A stretch of 64,000 nt of DNA from Corynebacterium massiliense DSM 45435 (GCF_028609805.1 NZ_CP063189.1:1054001-1118000); one strand, 5' to 3'; counted from the first letter of the stretch, positions 34,770 to 43,713 are shown. A program made the numbers and translations. Notes: a model not told the origin generated them from the letters alone.

Positions 34770-36185
34770 ATGACCCGATTGCCCGCGCCCGCTGCGAACA
34801 ACTGGCTTGTGCGGGTGATTTATTCTCGCCCCGGCGAGGTGATTGCGGCGCAGGTGTGCATGACCCTGATGTTCGTGTGCAACGCGTCGACCCCGGTGCT
34901 CATTGGCGCCGCGCTTGACGATGCCGCACACCTTCCCACCTGGCTTATCGCCCTGTGCGCCCTGTTCGCGCTCAATGCGGCGGTTGGCTGGACCGGGCGG
35001 GCGATGTTCAACCGCGCGCGGCTGCGCATCGGTCACGCGGTGCGGATGGCCGTTACCGACCGCATCGTGGCGATGGGCAGCACGCGGCGCTCGGCGGGCG
35101 AGCTGCTGTCGGTGGCCACGACGGACGCGCAGCGCGTCTCCGAGGGCGTGATGGCGGTTGTCTTCCCCACGGCCGAGGCGGTGTCTATCGCGTACGTGGC
35201 GGTGATGATGGCGCGCGTGCACGGGCCGCTGGGGCTGGCTATTTTCCTCGGTGGTCCGGTTGTGGTGTGGGCGTCGTTGCGGGTGTCGCGGCCGCTCCGG
35301 GCGGCGTCGCGGAAGCGGCAGCGGGCGCTGGGGCGCGCCTCGACGGTGGCCACGGACCTGATGCAGGGGCTGCGCGTGCTCAAGGGGCTGCGGGCCGTGG
35401 CGTCGGCCGACCGGCGCTACCGCGCGGTGTCAACGGACGCGTGCGAGAAGGCCATCGCGGCGGACGCGTCCCGCGCGCGTCTCGATGCCACCACGCAGGT
35501 ACTCGGGGCCCTCTACACCAGCGCGGTGGCGCTGTTAGCCGGCTGGCTGGCGCTGCGCGGCGTGTTGAGCGTGGGGGACTTGATTACCCTCATCGGGCTC
35601 ACGCAGTTTGTCATGACCCCGATGACGATGCTGGGCAAGGGTGTTGCGTCGCGGTGGGCCACGGCGCGGGCCAGTGCGTCGCGCGTGCGCGAGGTCCTGC
35701 TCGCACCCACGCTTCCCGATGCCCCCGCGCACCCTTCCACCACCCCCGGCCTCACCGTCGTTTCCGCGCTGGCGGATTTAGCGCTTGCGGACTCCGCGCT
35801 GCGCCAGCACCGCGGCGATAGGCACCTGGTGGTCGCGCCCCACACGGTGCACCTGTTTTCCGGGACGGTGGCGAGCAACGTGCATCCCGACCGCGCCGTC
35901 GCGCAGTGGGCGCTGGAGATCGCGGCCGCCAGCGACATCCCGGGCGGGCTCGACCGGGCGGTCGGAGACGGCGGTTCGCAGCTATCGGGCGGCCAGCGCC
36001 AGCGCGTCGCCCTGGCCCGCGCGATCGCCGCCCGCCCCGCTGTCCTCGTGCTCTGCGATCCCACGACGGCGGTGGATTCGGTGACGGAGCAGGTCATCGC
36101 CAAGCGGGTGGCGAAGGCCCGCCGCAACGCACGCACGGTCGTGGTAACGCAATCACCGGCATGGCGGGCGGTGGCGCCGACATGA
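34770..36185 (+). CDS. ABC exporter subunit with degenerate ATPase domain (no Walker A)
   Basis: 471 aa. The N-terminal ~300 residues are an ABC type-1 exporter membrane domain with about six helices. The nucleotide-binding domain is shortened. After LTVVSALADLALA the sequence jumps within about 30 residues to the Q-loop-like HTVHLFSGTVASNV, so the Walker A P-loop and neighbouring strands are missing. The signature LSGGQRQRVALARA is intact. Walker B reads LVLCDPTTAVDS, with Pro where the catalytic Glu should be, and the switch His is Gln (VVVTQSPA). The ATG at 34770 is the first sensible start. Its stop overlaps the start of the second subunit (ATGA). It probably works only as the non-hydrolysing half of a heterodimer. 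Confidence 0.88.
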   Translation: MTRLPAPAANNWLVRVIYSRPGEVIAAQVCMTLMFVCNASTPVLIGAALDDAAHLPTWLIALCALFALNAAVGWTGRAMFNRARLRIGHAVRMAVTDRIVAMGSTRRSAGELLSVATTDAQRVSEGVMAVVFPTAEAVSIAYVAVMMARVHGPLGLAIFLGGPVVVWASLRVSRPLRAASRKRQRALGRASTVATDLMQGLRVLKGLRAVASADRRYRAVSTDACEKAIAADASRARLDATTQVLGALYTSAVALLAGWLALRGVLSVGDLITLIGLTQFVMTPMTMLGKGVASRWATARASASRVREVLLAPTLPDAPAHPSTTPGLTVVSALADLALADSALRQHRGDRHLVVAPHTVHLFSGTVASNVHPDRAVAQWALEIAAASDIPGGLDRAVGDGGSQLSGGQRQRVALARAIAARPAVLVLCDPTTAVDSVTEQVIAKRVAKARRNARTVVVTQSPAWRAVAPT

Positions 36186-37939
36186 CGTTTCGTACCGCAA
36201 CGTGGGCGGAGGTGTGCGCGGCTGTGGGAGACCACGCCCGGCGCATTTCCCGGGCCCGGCTCTTCCTCGTGGGCGCTATCGTGCTGCTGGTCGCCGGTGC
36301 GCTTGCCGATGTCACCGTCCCCATCCTGCTCGGCCGCATCGTCGACGCGGTCGCGGCTGGCGAGGGAGCGGGGCTCGCGCTGGTCGGCGCTGGTCTGGCC
36401 GCGGCGGCGCTTGCGGGAGCCGGACTGTCGGCCGCCGGCTTTTTCTTGGTGGCGCGGGTGAGTGAGCGGGTCATCGCCACGCTTCGCGAGCGCATGCTCG
36501 GCACCGCCCTCACCCTGCCGGCCGACCGGGTGGAAGAGCCCGGCTCCGGCGACGTCGTCTCGCGGGCAACCGACGACGTGGCGGAGCTGTCGGCAGCGGT
36601 GTCCGCGGCCGGCCCCGCGCTGGTGAATTCCACCTTCTCGCTGGTGGTCACGTCGTTCGCGCTGGTGGGCTTGGACTGGCAGTTCGTCGCCGTGGTGGCG
36701 AGCGCCGGGCCGCTGTACGCCTGGGGCGCGCACCGCTACTTGCGCGTCGCACCGCGGCGCTACGCCGCGGAGCGGGCCGCGGTGGCGGACCGGGCACGCA
36801 CGGTGATCGAGACCGCCGAAGGGCGCGAGACCATCCGCGCGTTCGGGTGGGAAGACGCAATGCGCGAGCGCGCCGAAGCCGCCTCATGGGAGGTCGTGGA
36901 GCGCGGATACGCCGCGCGACGCACCATGATGACGCTGCAGCTGTGGATTACTTTCGTGCAGTTGGTCATGCTGGGCGCCGGGCTGGTCGTCGGGTTCGTC
37001 TCCGTGGGCCGTGGGGACTTGAGTATCGGCACGGCAACGGCCGCGATGTTCCTCCTCATCCGCGTGCGCGGCCCGCTGCTCGGGTTGATGCGTGTGTTGG
37101 ACACCGCGCAGGCGGGGTATGCGTCACTGGCCCGCATCGTGGGCGTGCTCGGCGAGGCGCCGCGGGAGCAGGCCGCGGCGTCACCGTCTCGTGCTGTGGG
37201 CGAGGTGCGGGTGGAAAACGCCACCATGTCCTACGGCAGTGGTTGGGCGGTGCGTGGCATCGACATGCACCTGCGGCCGGGGGAGACGGTTGCCCTCGTC
37301 GGGGCCTCGGGCGCGGGAAAGTCCACCGTGGCGGCGTTGGTTGCGGGGATGCGTACCCCGGACCACGGCCGCGTCACCGTCGATGGGGTAGCGGCGAGCC
37401 AGCTTGCCGATGCCCACAGCCTCACCCTCATTTCCCAAGAGACCCACGTGTTCGCGGGAACGCTCCGGGAAAATCTCGCGCTCGGCGCGGCGAATGCGCG
37501 AGCTACGGATGCGCGAGCTGCGGATGCGGATATGCGGGCTGCGCTGGAGCGCGTGGGCGCGGGGCAGTGGGTTTCCCGGCTCACAGACGGGCTGGACACC
37601 GTCGTCGGGGAGGGCGGCTTTCATCTCGACGCGGTCCGCGCCCAGCAGGTGGCGCTCGCGCGGGCGCTGTTGTTGGACCCGGCCGTGGTGATCCTGGACG
37701 AGGCCACGGCAGAGGCCGGCACCGCCGGAGCCGACAGTCTTGATGACGCGGCGCGCGAGCTCGTTGCGGGTCGCACCACTTTGCTGGTGGCGCATCGCCT
37801 CGATCAGGCACGGATGGTGGATCGGGTGCTCGTTATGGGTGGTGGCCGGATTATCGAGGAAGGCACCCACCAACAGCTGGTAGATTCAGGTGGTCAGTAC
37901 GCAACTATGTGGTCAGCGTGGCAGAAAGGGCGTTCATAG
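36182..37939 (+). CDS. ABC exporter subunit with intact Walker motifs but lost signature
   Basis: 585 aa. An N-terminal type-1 exporter membrane domain (about residues 1-320) precedes an ATPase domain with Walker A LVGASGAGKST (about 375-385), Q-loop LISQETHVFAGT, Walker B VVILDEATAEAG with the catalytic Glu, and switch His in LLVAHRLD. The LSGGQ signature is replaced by a sequence reading FHLDAVRAQQVALARAL. This is complementary to the losses in the upstream subunit, so the heterodimer would contain one complete ATP site. Substrate unknown. The gene overlaps its partner by 4 bases. Two exact CTTGCCGATGYC words occur at 36302-36313 and 37403-37414. Confidence 0.9.
   Translation: MTFRTATWAEVCAAVGDHARRISRARLFLVGAIVLLVAGALADVTVPILLGRIVDAVAAGEGAGLALVGAGLAAAALAGAGLSAAGFFLVARVSERVIATLRERMLGTALTLPADRVEEPGSGDVVSRATDDVAELSAAVSAAGPALVNSTFSLVVTSFALVGLDWQFVAVVASAGPLYAWGAHRYLRVAPRRYAAERAAVADRARTVIETAEGRETIRAFGWEDAMRERAEAASWEVVERGYAARRTMMTLQLWITFVQLVMLGAGLVVGFVSVGRGDLSIGTATAAMFLLIRVRGPLLGLMRVLDTAQAGYASLARIVGVLGEAPREQAAASPSRAVGEVRVENATMSYGSGWAVRGIDMHLRPGETVALVGASGAGKSTVAALVAGMRTPDHGRVTVDGVAASQLADAHSLTLISQETHVFAGTLRENLALGAANARATDARAADADMRAALERVGAGQWVSRLTDGLDTVVGEGGFHLDAVRAQQVALARALLLDPAVVILDEATAEAGTAGADSLDDAARELVAGRTTLLVAHRLDQARMVDRVLVMGGGRIIEEGTHQQLVDSGGQYATMWSAWQKGRS
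37493..37522 (+). repeat. 15-bp tandem repeat inside the second ABC subunit
   Basis: Two near-identical units (AATGCGCGAGCTACG and GATGCGCGAGCTGCG) are followed by a degenerate third (GATGCGG...). They encode an Ala/Arg/Asp-rich insert between the Q-loop and the degenerate signature region. Confidence 0.8.
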
Positions 37940-37940
37940 G

Positions 37941-38945
37941 GTGAGTGTGAAGGCAAAAGCGGCTCTGACGGCGATTGCAGCGGCAGCACTGTTGCTCGCC
38001 GGGTGCGGCGATCCACCGAATAAGGTCGCCCCGCCGGATACCACCCCGAACCTGTCCGTAAAACCCGACGGCCTGGGCATCCCGAAGAGCTCCCCGATAT
38101 CCGGCCCGGAGCCCGGGGAGGTCAAGTCGGTGAATCTGCCGTCGGGCCGCGAGTTCCTCGTTCACCTGCCGGCGGATTACGACTCGTCGAAGGACTGGCC
38201 GTTGTTGTTCGCCTTCCACGGCTACGGGCAGGACAACGAGTCGATGCGCACGGGCACGTCGTTTGACGATGCCGAGGCCATCAGCGTGTACCCGCTGGGC
38301 AAGGAAAAGGCATGGGCGCCGGCGCCGTACGCCAAGACGACCGGCCGGGAAGACCTGAAGTTTGTCGACGACATGATCGACGCGTTGCGCGCGACCTACA
38401 GCGTCGACGACGACGCCATCTACGCTGCGGGTATGTCCAACGGCGGCGGCTTCACCGCCTACCTGGGATGCCAGCGTCCCGATGTCTTCGCCGGAATCGC
38501 CTCGGTGTCGGCGGCCTATTACGACGCGATTCACAAGGGCTGCTCCGACAAGCCGCTGTCCCGGCTGGATATCCACGGCACCGACGACCCGATTATCAGC
38601 TACTTCGGCGGCACCCGCCACGACACGCCGTACAACTCGGTGCCGGACGTCTTGTCCGAGGACGCGCGCCGTAACCAGTGCGACAACGCCGTCGATACCA
38701 CCCGTATTTCCACCACCGCGTTCCGGCAGAGCTGGGTCGGCTGCGAGAAACCGCTGGTGCACATTCGCATCGGCGGCGGGTCCCACACCTGGCCGGGCGG
38801 CAGCACCGACAAGAAGTCCGAGGACGGCCGCCACTTCGCCACCGACAAGATTCTCGATTTCTTCCACATCCCGGGCCGCCCCGACGGCACCGAGGACAAG
38901 GAGAAGGAGATCGACGACACCCCGAAGCGGGAGCCGTCGCCGTAA
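37941..38945 (+). CDS. Lipoprotein esterase of the PHB-depolymerase/feruloyl-esterase (LpqC-like) family
   Basis: 334 aa. A lipoprotein signal peptide ends in the lipobox LLAGC, with Cys at about residue 23, so the protein is anchored outside the membrane. The alpha/beta-hydrolase core has the nucleophile elbow AAGMSNGGG, an acid in IHGTDDPI, and the catalytic His in GGGSHTWPGG. Members hydrolyse ester bonds in polyesters or acylated polysaccharides, and the natural substrate here is unknown. The GTG at 37941 follows AGAAAGGG by 10 bases. The gap after the ABC gene is one base, so cotranscription with the exporter is likely. Confidence 0.9.
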   Translation: MSVKAKAALTAIAAAALLLAGCGDPPNKVAPPDTTPNLSVKPDGLGIPKSSPISGPEPGEVKSVNLPSGREFLVHLPADYDSSKDWPLLFAFHGYGQDNESMRTGTSFDDAEAISVYPLGKEKAWAPAPYAKTTGREDLKFVDDMIDALRATYSVDDDAIYAAGMSNGGGFTAYLGCQRPDVFAGIASVSAAYYDAIHKGCSDKPLSRLDIHGTDDPIISYFGGTRHDTPYNSVPDVLSEDARRNQCDNAVDTTRISTTAFRQSWVGCEKPLVHIRIGGGSHTWPGGSTDKKSEDGRHFATDKILDFFHIPGRPDGTEDKEKEIDDTPKREPSP

Positions 38946-38979
38946 CCAGACGGCCCGACGCTGAGCGTGCCGAGCGAAA

Positions 38980-40182
38980 TTAGCGCGGGGCGGTGCGGTA
39001 GTGGGTGAAGGGGGCGTGGGCATCGCCAAGCGCGGCGACGCGGGCGCGGCACACCTCGGCCAAGGTGGCAAACCCGGCGCGCGCGGCGGCTGAACCCGGG
39101 CGCGTCGGCTCCGGCAGCTGGACAAGGTGGAACGTCCGCGAACCGCCGTCGCGTCGATTGAGCCGCGCCACGGCCTCCGCGGTGGTGCCGGAACCGGCGA
39201 AGAAATCGAGAACCACCGCATCATCGCCGGCCGCAATCGAAATCAGGTGGCTTACAAGCCCCACTGGCTTTGGAAAATCGAACACCCCGGGAATCCCGAG
39301 GGCCGCCTCCGCATCCCGCCGACCCGTGCGCGTCACCCCGAACCGCGGCCCGGCGAGAATCGACCGCGGCCGCGCACCTTTCTTGCGGTAGTTTTTCGTA
39401 TACACATGCCCGTTGCGGAACACCAGCTGGTCGTAGTCGTCCCGCACCTTCTTTGCGCTCCACCGCCAGCGCGCCACACGCTCGCCGCCGGGCTGCTCCG
39501 GTTCGTACACCGTCCCGTCCGGGCCCGTGATCGGATAGTCCAGGGAGGCGACGTATCCGAGCGTCTTCGAATCCAGGCGCACCAGGGAATACTCGCCCCG
39601 CGCGTCGCGATGGTTGTACCGCGTCGACGTCGCGCCGTCCCAATCGGTGCCAAACCCGGGATTGTCCGCGCTTTTCGCGTACGCCAACACGTACTCGTGC
39701 TCGACGATGGCGTAGTGCGCATCATTTTTCCCCGTGCCCGCCTTCTTCCAGATGAACTGGCCGGCGAAACACTCCTCGCCGAAGACCTCGTCGAGCACCT
39801 TGCGCAGGTTCGCCACCTCGTTTTCGCCGATGGAGACGAACATGAACCCCGTTTCTGCGAGCTTGTCGCGCCCGAGGATCAACCGCGGCAGCATCATGTT
39901 GAGCCACGGAATGTGCCATTGCGCGAAATCTGCGGCATGCGCCGGTCTGCGCCCGCGGAAGTTATCGCGGTATCCGAAATCGCGGCCGGTGTTGTACGGC
40001 GGATCGATGTAGATGACGTCGGCGGTGATATCCGCCAGCTTTAACACGTCGAGGTTGTCGCCGGTGTAGACGGCGTTGGGGGAGGCAGGGGCATCGGCAA
40101 GCAACTGCATCGGGGAGGGTTGCGAAGCCTGCTGCGCTGCGGCGTCCTTGCCGGGCCACGTTAAACCGAAAAAATCGTCCAT
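38980..40182 (-). CDS. Orphan DNA (adenine-N6)-type methyltransferase
   Basis: 400 aa. Motif IV is IDPPYNTG (about residues 61-68), and the SAM-binding motif I FFAGSGTT lies near the C-terminus (about 332-339), a circular order seen in beta-type and type III Mod enzymes. DPPY suggests adenine rather than cytosine methylation. No restriction, helicase or specificity gene adjoins it, so it may be solitary. A TATACT box at 40195-40200 (minus strand) argues for ATG at 40182. A GTG at 40191 would fall too close to the promoter. It carries an exact CTTGCCGATGCC (complement of 40090-40101). Confidence 0.88.
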   Translation of the reverse strand: MDDFFGLTWPGKDAAAQQASQPSPMQLLADAPASPNAVYTGDNLDVLKLADITADVIYIDPPYNTGRDFGYRDNFRGRRPAHAADFAQWHIPWLNMMLPRLILGRDKLAETGFMFVSIGENEVANLRKVLDEVFGEECFAGQFIWKKAGTGKNDAHYAIVEHEYVLAYAKSADNPGFGTDWDGATSTRYNHRDARGEYSLVRLDSKTLGYVASLDYPITGPDGTVYEPEQPGGERVARWRWSAKKVRDDYDQLVFRNGHVYTKNYRKKGARPRSILAGPRFGVTRTGRRDAEAALGIPGVFDFPKPVGLVSHLISIAAGDDAVVLDFFAGSGTTAEAVARLNRRDGGSRTFHLVQLPEPTRPGSAAARAGFATLAEVCRARVAALGDAHAPFTHYRTAPR

Positions 40183-40272
40183 GTTCGGCACCCAAGTATA
40201 GATGGCACGCGCCTGGCGATGCCGGTACCGTGGGAGCGCGTAAGCACACCTTCGACAAAAAGGAGTTATCTC

Positions 40273-40464
40273 ATGGGTCTGATGGACAAGGCAAAGGACG
40301 CACTCAACACCGACCAGGGCCGCGACGCCGTTTCGAAGGGCCTGGACAAGGCCGAGGACGTGGCCAAGGACAAGCTCGGCGAGGACAAGGGTGAGCAGAT
40401 CGACCAGGCTCGCCAGAAGATCGACGAGCAGCTCAACCAGGGCGGCGAGGGCGACGACAAGTAA
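40273..40464 (+). CDS. Small MT0933-like 'antitoxin' family protein
   Basis: 63 aa, MGLMDKAKDALNTDQGRDAV followed by charged amphipathic helices and an acidic, Gly-rich tail. It fits the actinobacterial family labelled MT0933-like antitoxin, resembling CsbD/Rv0909-type proteins. No toxin gene is adjacent, so the antitoxin label is doubtful and a stress-related role is equally possible. The ATG at 40273 has AAAGGAG 8-14 bases upstream. It is followed by a strong terminator. Confidence 0.82.
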   Translation: MGLMDKAKDALNTDQGRDAVSKGLDKAEDVAKDKLGEDKGEQIDQARQKIDEQLNQGGEGDDK

Positions 40465-40479
40465 GCCCGCGCGCTACCC

Positions 40480-40508
40480 AGCCCCGCTATTTCGGCGGGG
40501 CTATTTTT
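40480..40508. terminator. Bidirectional terminator shared by convergent genes
   Basis: AGCCCCGC (40480-40487) and GCGGGGCT (40495-40502) form an 8-bp stem with a TATTTCG loop followed by ATTTTTG. The stop codon of the minus-strand membrane protein lies inside the right arm, so the hairpin probably ends both transcripts. Confidence 0.88.
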
Positions 40509-42147
40509 GTGTCGTGATAAGCCCGATTTCGCTGGTTTGCACGCACGTGCCGGGGCCGGTGCCGACGCGCAGCGTGTCGCCGCCGCCGGCGACCTGCACG
40601 TAGATTTGGTTGAGGCCGGCTTTCACGGGGAATTCTTGCGCCTTCCCGCTCAGGCGCAAGCTCGCGGTGCCGTCTTCGTCTGCCAAGTAGTTCAAGCGGA
40701 CCACCCACTCGCGGTCCATAAGCGGGCCGTCGAGGCGGAGCGGCTTTTCGGTGTTGGCGTCGATGCGCGTGCCGCAGTCGCCGTCGCGGCCGGCGGTGGT
40801 GGTGCGCATGGGGTAGAGCTGGGCATCGGCAAGCGTGCCGTCGGGGGTGACCACGGTCGGCTGGTCGGACCAACGCTCGACGCCGGGAAGGAGGCGTTCG
40901 AGCTGGTTATCGGGGTGGGTGATGGGAGTGAGCACGGAGAAGTCAACGGCCTGATTGAGCACGGGGCCGTCGTGGCGGGCGAGGTCCGCGCGCAAGCGGG
41001 TGAAGTAGTCGCGCGCGGGCTGGGGGTGCCACTGGGCGGCGAAGGTGGCGGTGCTGACGGCTGCCGAGGCGACGAGGGCCGCGGCAGTAAGGCGCGGGGC
41101 GCGGCGTTGCCAGTTGCCGGTGGCTGCCGCCGCGGCGGCGAAGACGGCGGTTTCGGAAAAGTGGCGCAGCGTCAGGGCGATTTCCGGCGCCGTGTCGGGG
41201 CCGTTACGGACGATGGCGAGGGCGCTGAGCGCCACGAACGGGTAGATGAGGGTAGGCAGCCATGCGCGGAGATTCTTCCGTGACCACCAGGCGGCGGCAG
41301 CGATGACGGCAACGCCCGCGGCGACGGCGGCTGCGGGAGGGGTGGCCCACGGCGGGCTGGGGATCCAGCGGTCCCAGTGCCACGGGCCGCCGGCGGCGGT
41401 CGGGATGAGCCCCTTGACGATGCCCCGGTACACCACCTCCCAGGCCGACGCAGCCCCGTCCGGTGCCGGGCGCGGATCGCCGACCGCGATGGCGTAGACC
41501 GCGGCCCACGCGGCGAGGGGGATAAACGTGGCGGCGGTGGCGCGCAAAAGACGTTTTGTGGGTTTGAGGCACCACGCGAGAAGGAGTGCGAAGGGAGCGG
41601 AAAGCAGCATGCGTTCGCTGAAGGCGCAGCCGGCGACGGTGATGGCGGCGAGGGCGGCGAGTTTCGCTGCGGTGGGGCGCCGGGCGTAGCGGATGGCCGT
41701 CGCGGCGACGAAGGCCGTCGCGGCGTGTAGCGGGAGGCTGTTGACCGCGGCGGCGAGCCACGTGGTGACGGGGAGGGTGAGCGGGGCGGCGGCGTAGAGG
41801 GCGATGGGGAAAGCGCTCGTGCGGCGTGGCGCGATGGTCCAGCACAGCCATGCGACACCGGCGCACGCGGCGAGGTTGAGTACGGCGAGCACCGCGACGG
41901 CGGGCGGCCATGACAGCGGCGCTAGCTTCGCGAGTAGCCAGTACACTAACCATGCCGCCGGCATGAGGTGCCCGTCGTGGCTGCGGGTGAGGATGTCCGG
42001 CAAGGGATCGGACAGCGCCTGCGCGTGCAGGGTGAGGTCGTCCCAGTAAAACCAACCTGTTGCGGCTACGGCGGTCCGGATTGCCACCCCGACAATCACC
42101 ACTGCGAATAGCGGTGCCGCGCTGTGTACTCTCGACGTCTTCTCCAT
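40501..42147 (-). CDS. Polytopic membrane protein, possible GT-C-type glycosyltransferase
   Basis: 548 aa with about ten hydrophobic segments in the first 380 residues and a ~150-residue C-terminal extracytoplasmic beta-rich domain (VVRLNYLADEDGTASLRLSG). The first loop after helix 1 has WFYWDDLTLH. An Asp-Asp pair in this position is typical of GT-C glycosyltransferases that use polyprenyl-phosphate sugars, but the family could not be named. The ATG at 42147 is preceded by TAAGCT 7 bases upstream. An in-frame start at 42204 would add 19 residues. It has one exact CTTGCCGATGCC (complement of 40822-40833). Function unknown. Confidence 0.8.
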   Translation of the reverse strand: MEKTSRVHSAAPLFAVVIVGVAIRTAVAATGWFYWDDLTLHAQALSDPLPDILTRSHDGHLMPAAWLVYWLLAKLAPLSWPPAVAVLAVLNLAACAGVAWLCWTIAPRRTSAFPIALYAAAPLTLPVTTWLAAAVNSLPLHAATAFVAATAIRYARRPTAAKLAALAAITVAGCAFSERMLLSAPFALLLAWCLKPTKRLLRATAATFIPLAAWAAVYAIAVGDPRPAPDGAASAWEVVYRGIVKGLIPTAAGGPWHWDRWIPSPPWATPPAAAVAAGVAVIAAAAWWSRKNLRAWLPTLIYPFVALSALAIVRNGPDTAPEIALTLRHFSETAVFAAAAAATGNWQRRAPRLTAAALVASAAVSTATFAAQWHPQPARDYFTRLRADLARHDGPVLNQAVDFSVLTPITHPDNQLERLLPGVERWSDQPTVVTPDGTLADAQLYPMRTTTAGRDGDCGTRIDANTEKPLRLDGPLMDREWVVRLNYLADEDGTASLRLSGKAQEFPVKAGLNQIYVQVAGGGDTLRVGTGPGTCVQTSEIGLITTQK

Positions 42148-42154
42148 CGAGGCG

Positions 42155-42160
42155 AGCTTA
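42155..42160 (-). promoter_or_regulatory. TAAGCT -10-like box before the polytopic membrane protein
   Basis: On the minus strand TAAGCT ends 7 bases before the ATG at 42147. No ribosome binding site fits between them, so the transcript may be leaderless. Confidence 0.4.
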
Positions 42161-42423
42161 CCGCGCCCGGGCGTACCTGCTTGACGATGCTCCCCACCGC
42201 CCACCCCTCACCGACCCACACCGCGTGAACTGAAATTGCGATCGCCAAGGAGGCCGGGGGAGCGGTGCTTTCCCGGCTGCGGGTTCGTCCGTCTTCAACC
42301 TTCTCAGCACGAGGGATTACTTCTCGGCCCAGCGATGCGAGGTTGAGATCCCCTGAGCTTTATCTGCCTTTCGTTGTCTCTGTATCCCTCCCTGCCGGAT
42401 GCAGCTCGGCCGGGCGTGACCAT
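42161..42423. other. Intergenic region before the HNH gene
   Basis: About 260 bases between the 5' end of the membrane protein gene and the 3' end of the HNH gene, both on the minus strand. Apart from a CTTGACGATGCT word at 42180-42191, a variant of the dispersed 12-mer, nothing is recognised. Confidence 0.5.
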
Positions 42424-43713
42424 CTAGGCGGCTTGGTAGGTGGTGGCCCAGGGTGGGATGCGGCGGACTTTGCCGTTGACGCGTTCTAGCCGCCCGCGGC
42501 GGGGTTTTGACGGGTCGTCGTCGTTGACGCCGTTGTGGTAGGGGCAGGCAACGGTCAGGTTCTTCGGGTTGGTGTTGCCACCGTTCTTCCACGCTTTTAG
42601 GTGGTGTATTTGGGCGGTGTCTGCCGGTTGGTGGCATCCGTCCCATGGGCAGGTGGGGTTTTCGGCCATCGCCATCAGGCGTTGCTTGTCGTTGGCGAAC
42701 CGGCTTAGCCGGTACAGGTTGATCGGCCCTTCCACGGGGTGGACGAGGGTAACCAGCCCGATGTCGGCAAGCATGCGGGTAACCAGCTCGGTGCCGGTGA
42801 TGGTTGCACCGTTGGTCATCTTGAGCAAGACGTCGTCGCCGTTGTCGTTTAGGATGTCGGTGAACTGGTCGAGGGTGATGATTACGTTGGTGCGCAAGCC
42901 TGCGACAACCTGGGTGGCTTCCGTGGTGGCGCCGCATTCGGTGCAGATAACGTGCTGGGTTGTCACCTCCGGGGCGGGGTAGTCGCCGGCCGTGTGCCCG
43001 TTGTCAGGATGTGCGGCTGCAGGGCTTGAGTTGGTGGAGTATTGCTGATTGTCACCCGAGCTATTGGCCCCGGCGGCGTGTGGCTCATTCGATGACGTGT
43101 GCGCGGCGGCGTTGTTGGTGGTGGTGCCGGTGGCGGTGGTGTGTTCGTGGTGGCGGATCAGCCCGATGAGGTCTTCTGGGGTGGTGATGTGTTGGGCCAT
43201 TTCGGCGACTTGGTCGCTGGTGGCGTGTAGTTTCAGTGTCCAGGTATCACCTGATTTACGCCGGATGATGTCTAGGCCGGGTTGTGGTGGTTGGGGTGGG
43301 TCTTTCAAACCTCGGCAGTAGGCTCTGGCGGCTGTACATACGGCGCTGGTGGGGCCGGGGTGGTTGGTGGCGTGGTGGCGTAGTTTCCATTTGTCGCGGG
43401 AGTGTTTGAGTTGGTTGGTGAGCTTTTCTACCGCCAACAGGGTGACAAGGCTGTGCTGGTTTTCCGCAATGGCTGTAAGGGTCTCATCCCGTAGGCGGGT
43501 ATAGGCAGTTTGGCCGAAGTAGGTATCTGCGAGTTTGGCTAAATCCCGGGCGGTGGTGTCCGGTATGCCGAGCTGTATCAGCTCGTCGCGGGTGTGGTCA
43601 CGGCACGCATTGAGGAGGCTGAGACCATCGGCAAGCAACCCCGCGAACGCCTCGAGGAGAGGCGTATCGGGGGATTGGCTAGTGGAGCTGGCGGCGGGGT
43701 TCGTGAGAGTCAT
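42424..43713 (-). CDS. DUF222 domain-containing HNH endonuclease-like protein
   Basis: 429 aa. The N-terminal 190 residues fit the DUF222 helical domain of actinobacterial HNH proteins. A Ser/Asn/Ala/His-rich low-complexity linker (about 205-255) follows, then a CxxC site (ICTECGA) and a C-terminal HNH module with CPWDGC, IHHLKAW, NPKNL and CPYHNG. Such proteins occur in several copies in corynebacteria and mycobacteria and are thought to be mobile, although their function is not established. The base composition looks AT-richer than neighbours. The ATG at 43713 is preferred to GTG at 43734. Confidence 0.88.
   Translation of the reverse strand: MTLTNPAASSTSQSPDTPLLEAFAGLLADGLSLLNACRDHTRDELIQLGIPDTTARDLAKLADTYFGQTAYTRLRDETLTAIAENQHSLVTLLAVEKLTNQLKHSRDKWKLRHHATNHPGPTSAVCTAARAYCRGLKDPPQPPQPGLDIIRRKSGDTWTLKLHATSDQVAEMAQHITTPEDLIGLIRHHEHTTATGTTTNNAAAHTSSNEPHAAGANSSGDNQQYSTNSSPAAAHPDNGHTAGDYPAPEVTTQHVICTECGATTEATQVVAGLRTNVIITLDQFTDILNDNGDDVLLKMTNGATITGTELVTRMLADIGLVTLVHPVEGPINLYRLSRFANDKQRLMAMAENPTCPWDGCHQPADTAQIHHLKAWKNGGNTNPKNLTVACPYHNGVNDDDPSKPRRGRLERVNGKVRRIPPWATTYQAA

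Noticed and set aside
40273..40464. Toxin-antitoxin system at the MT0933-like gene
   Set aside because: No small toxin-like gene lies next to it. The flanking genes are a DNA methyltransferase and a membrane protein.
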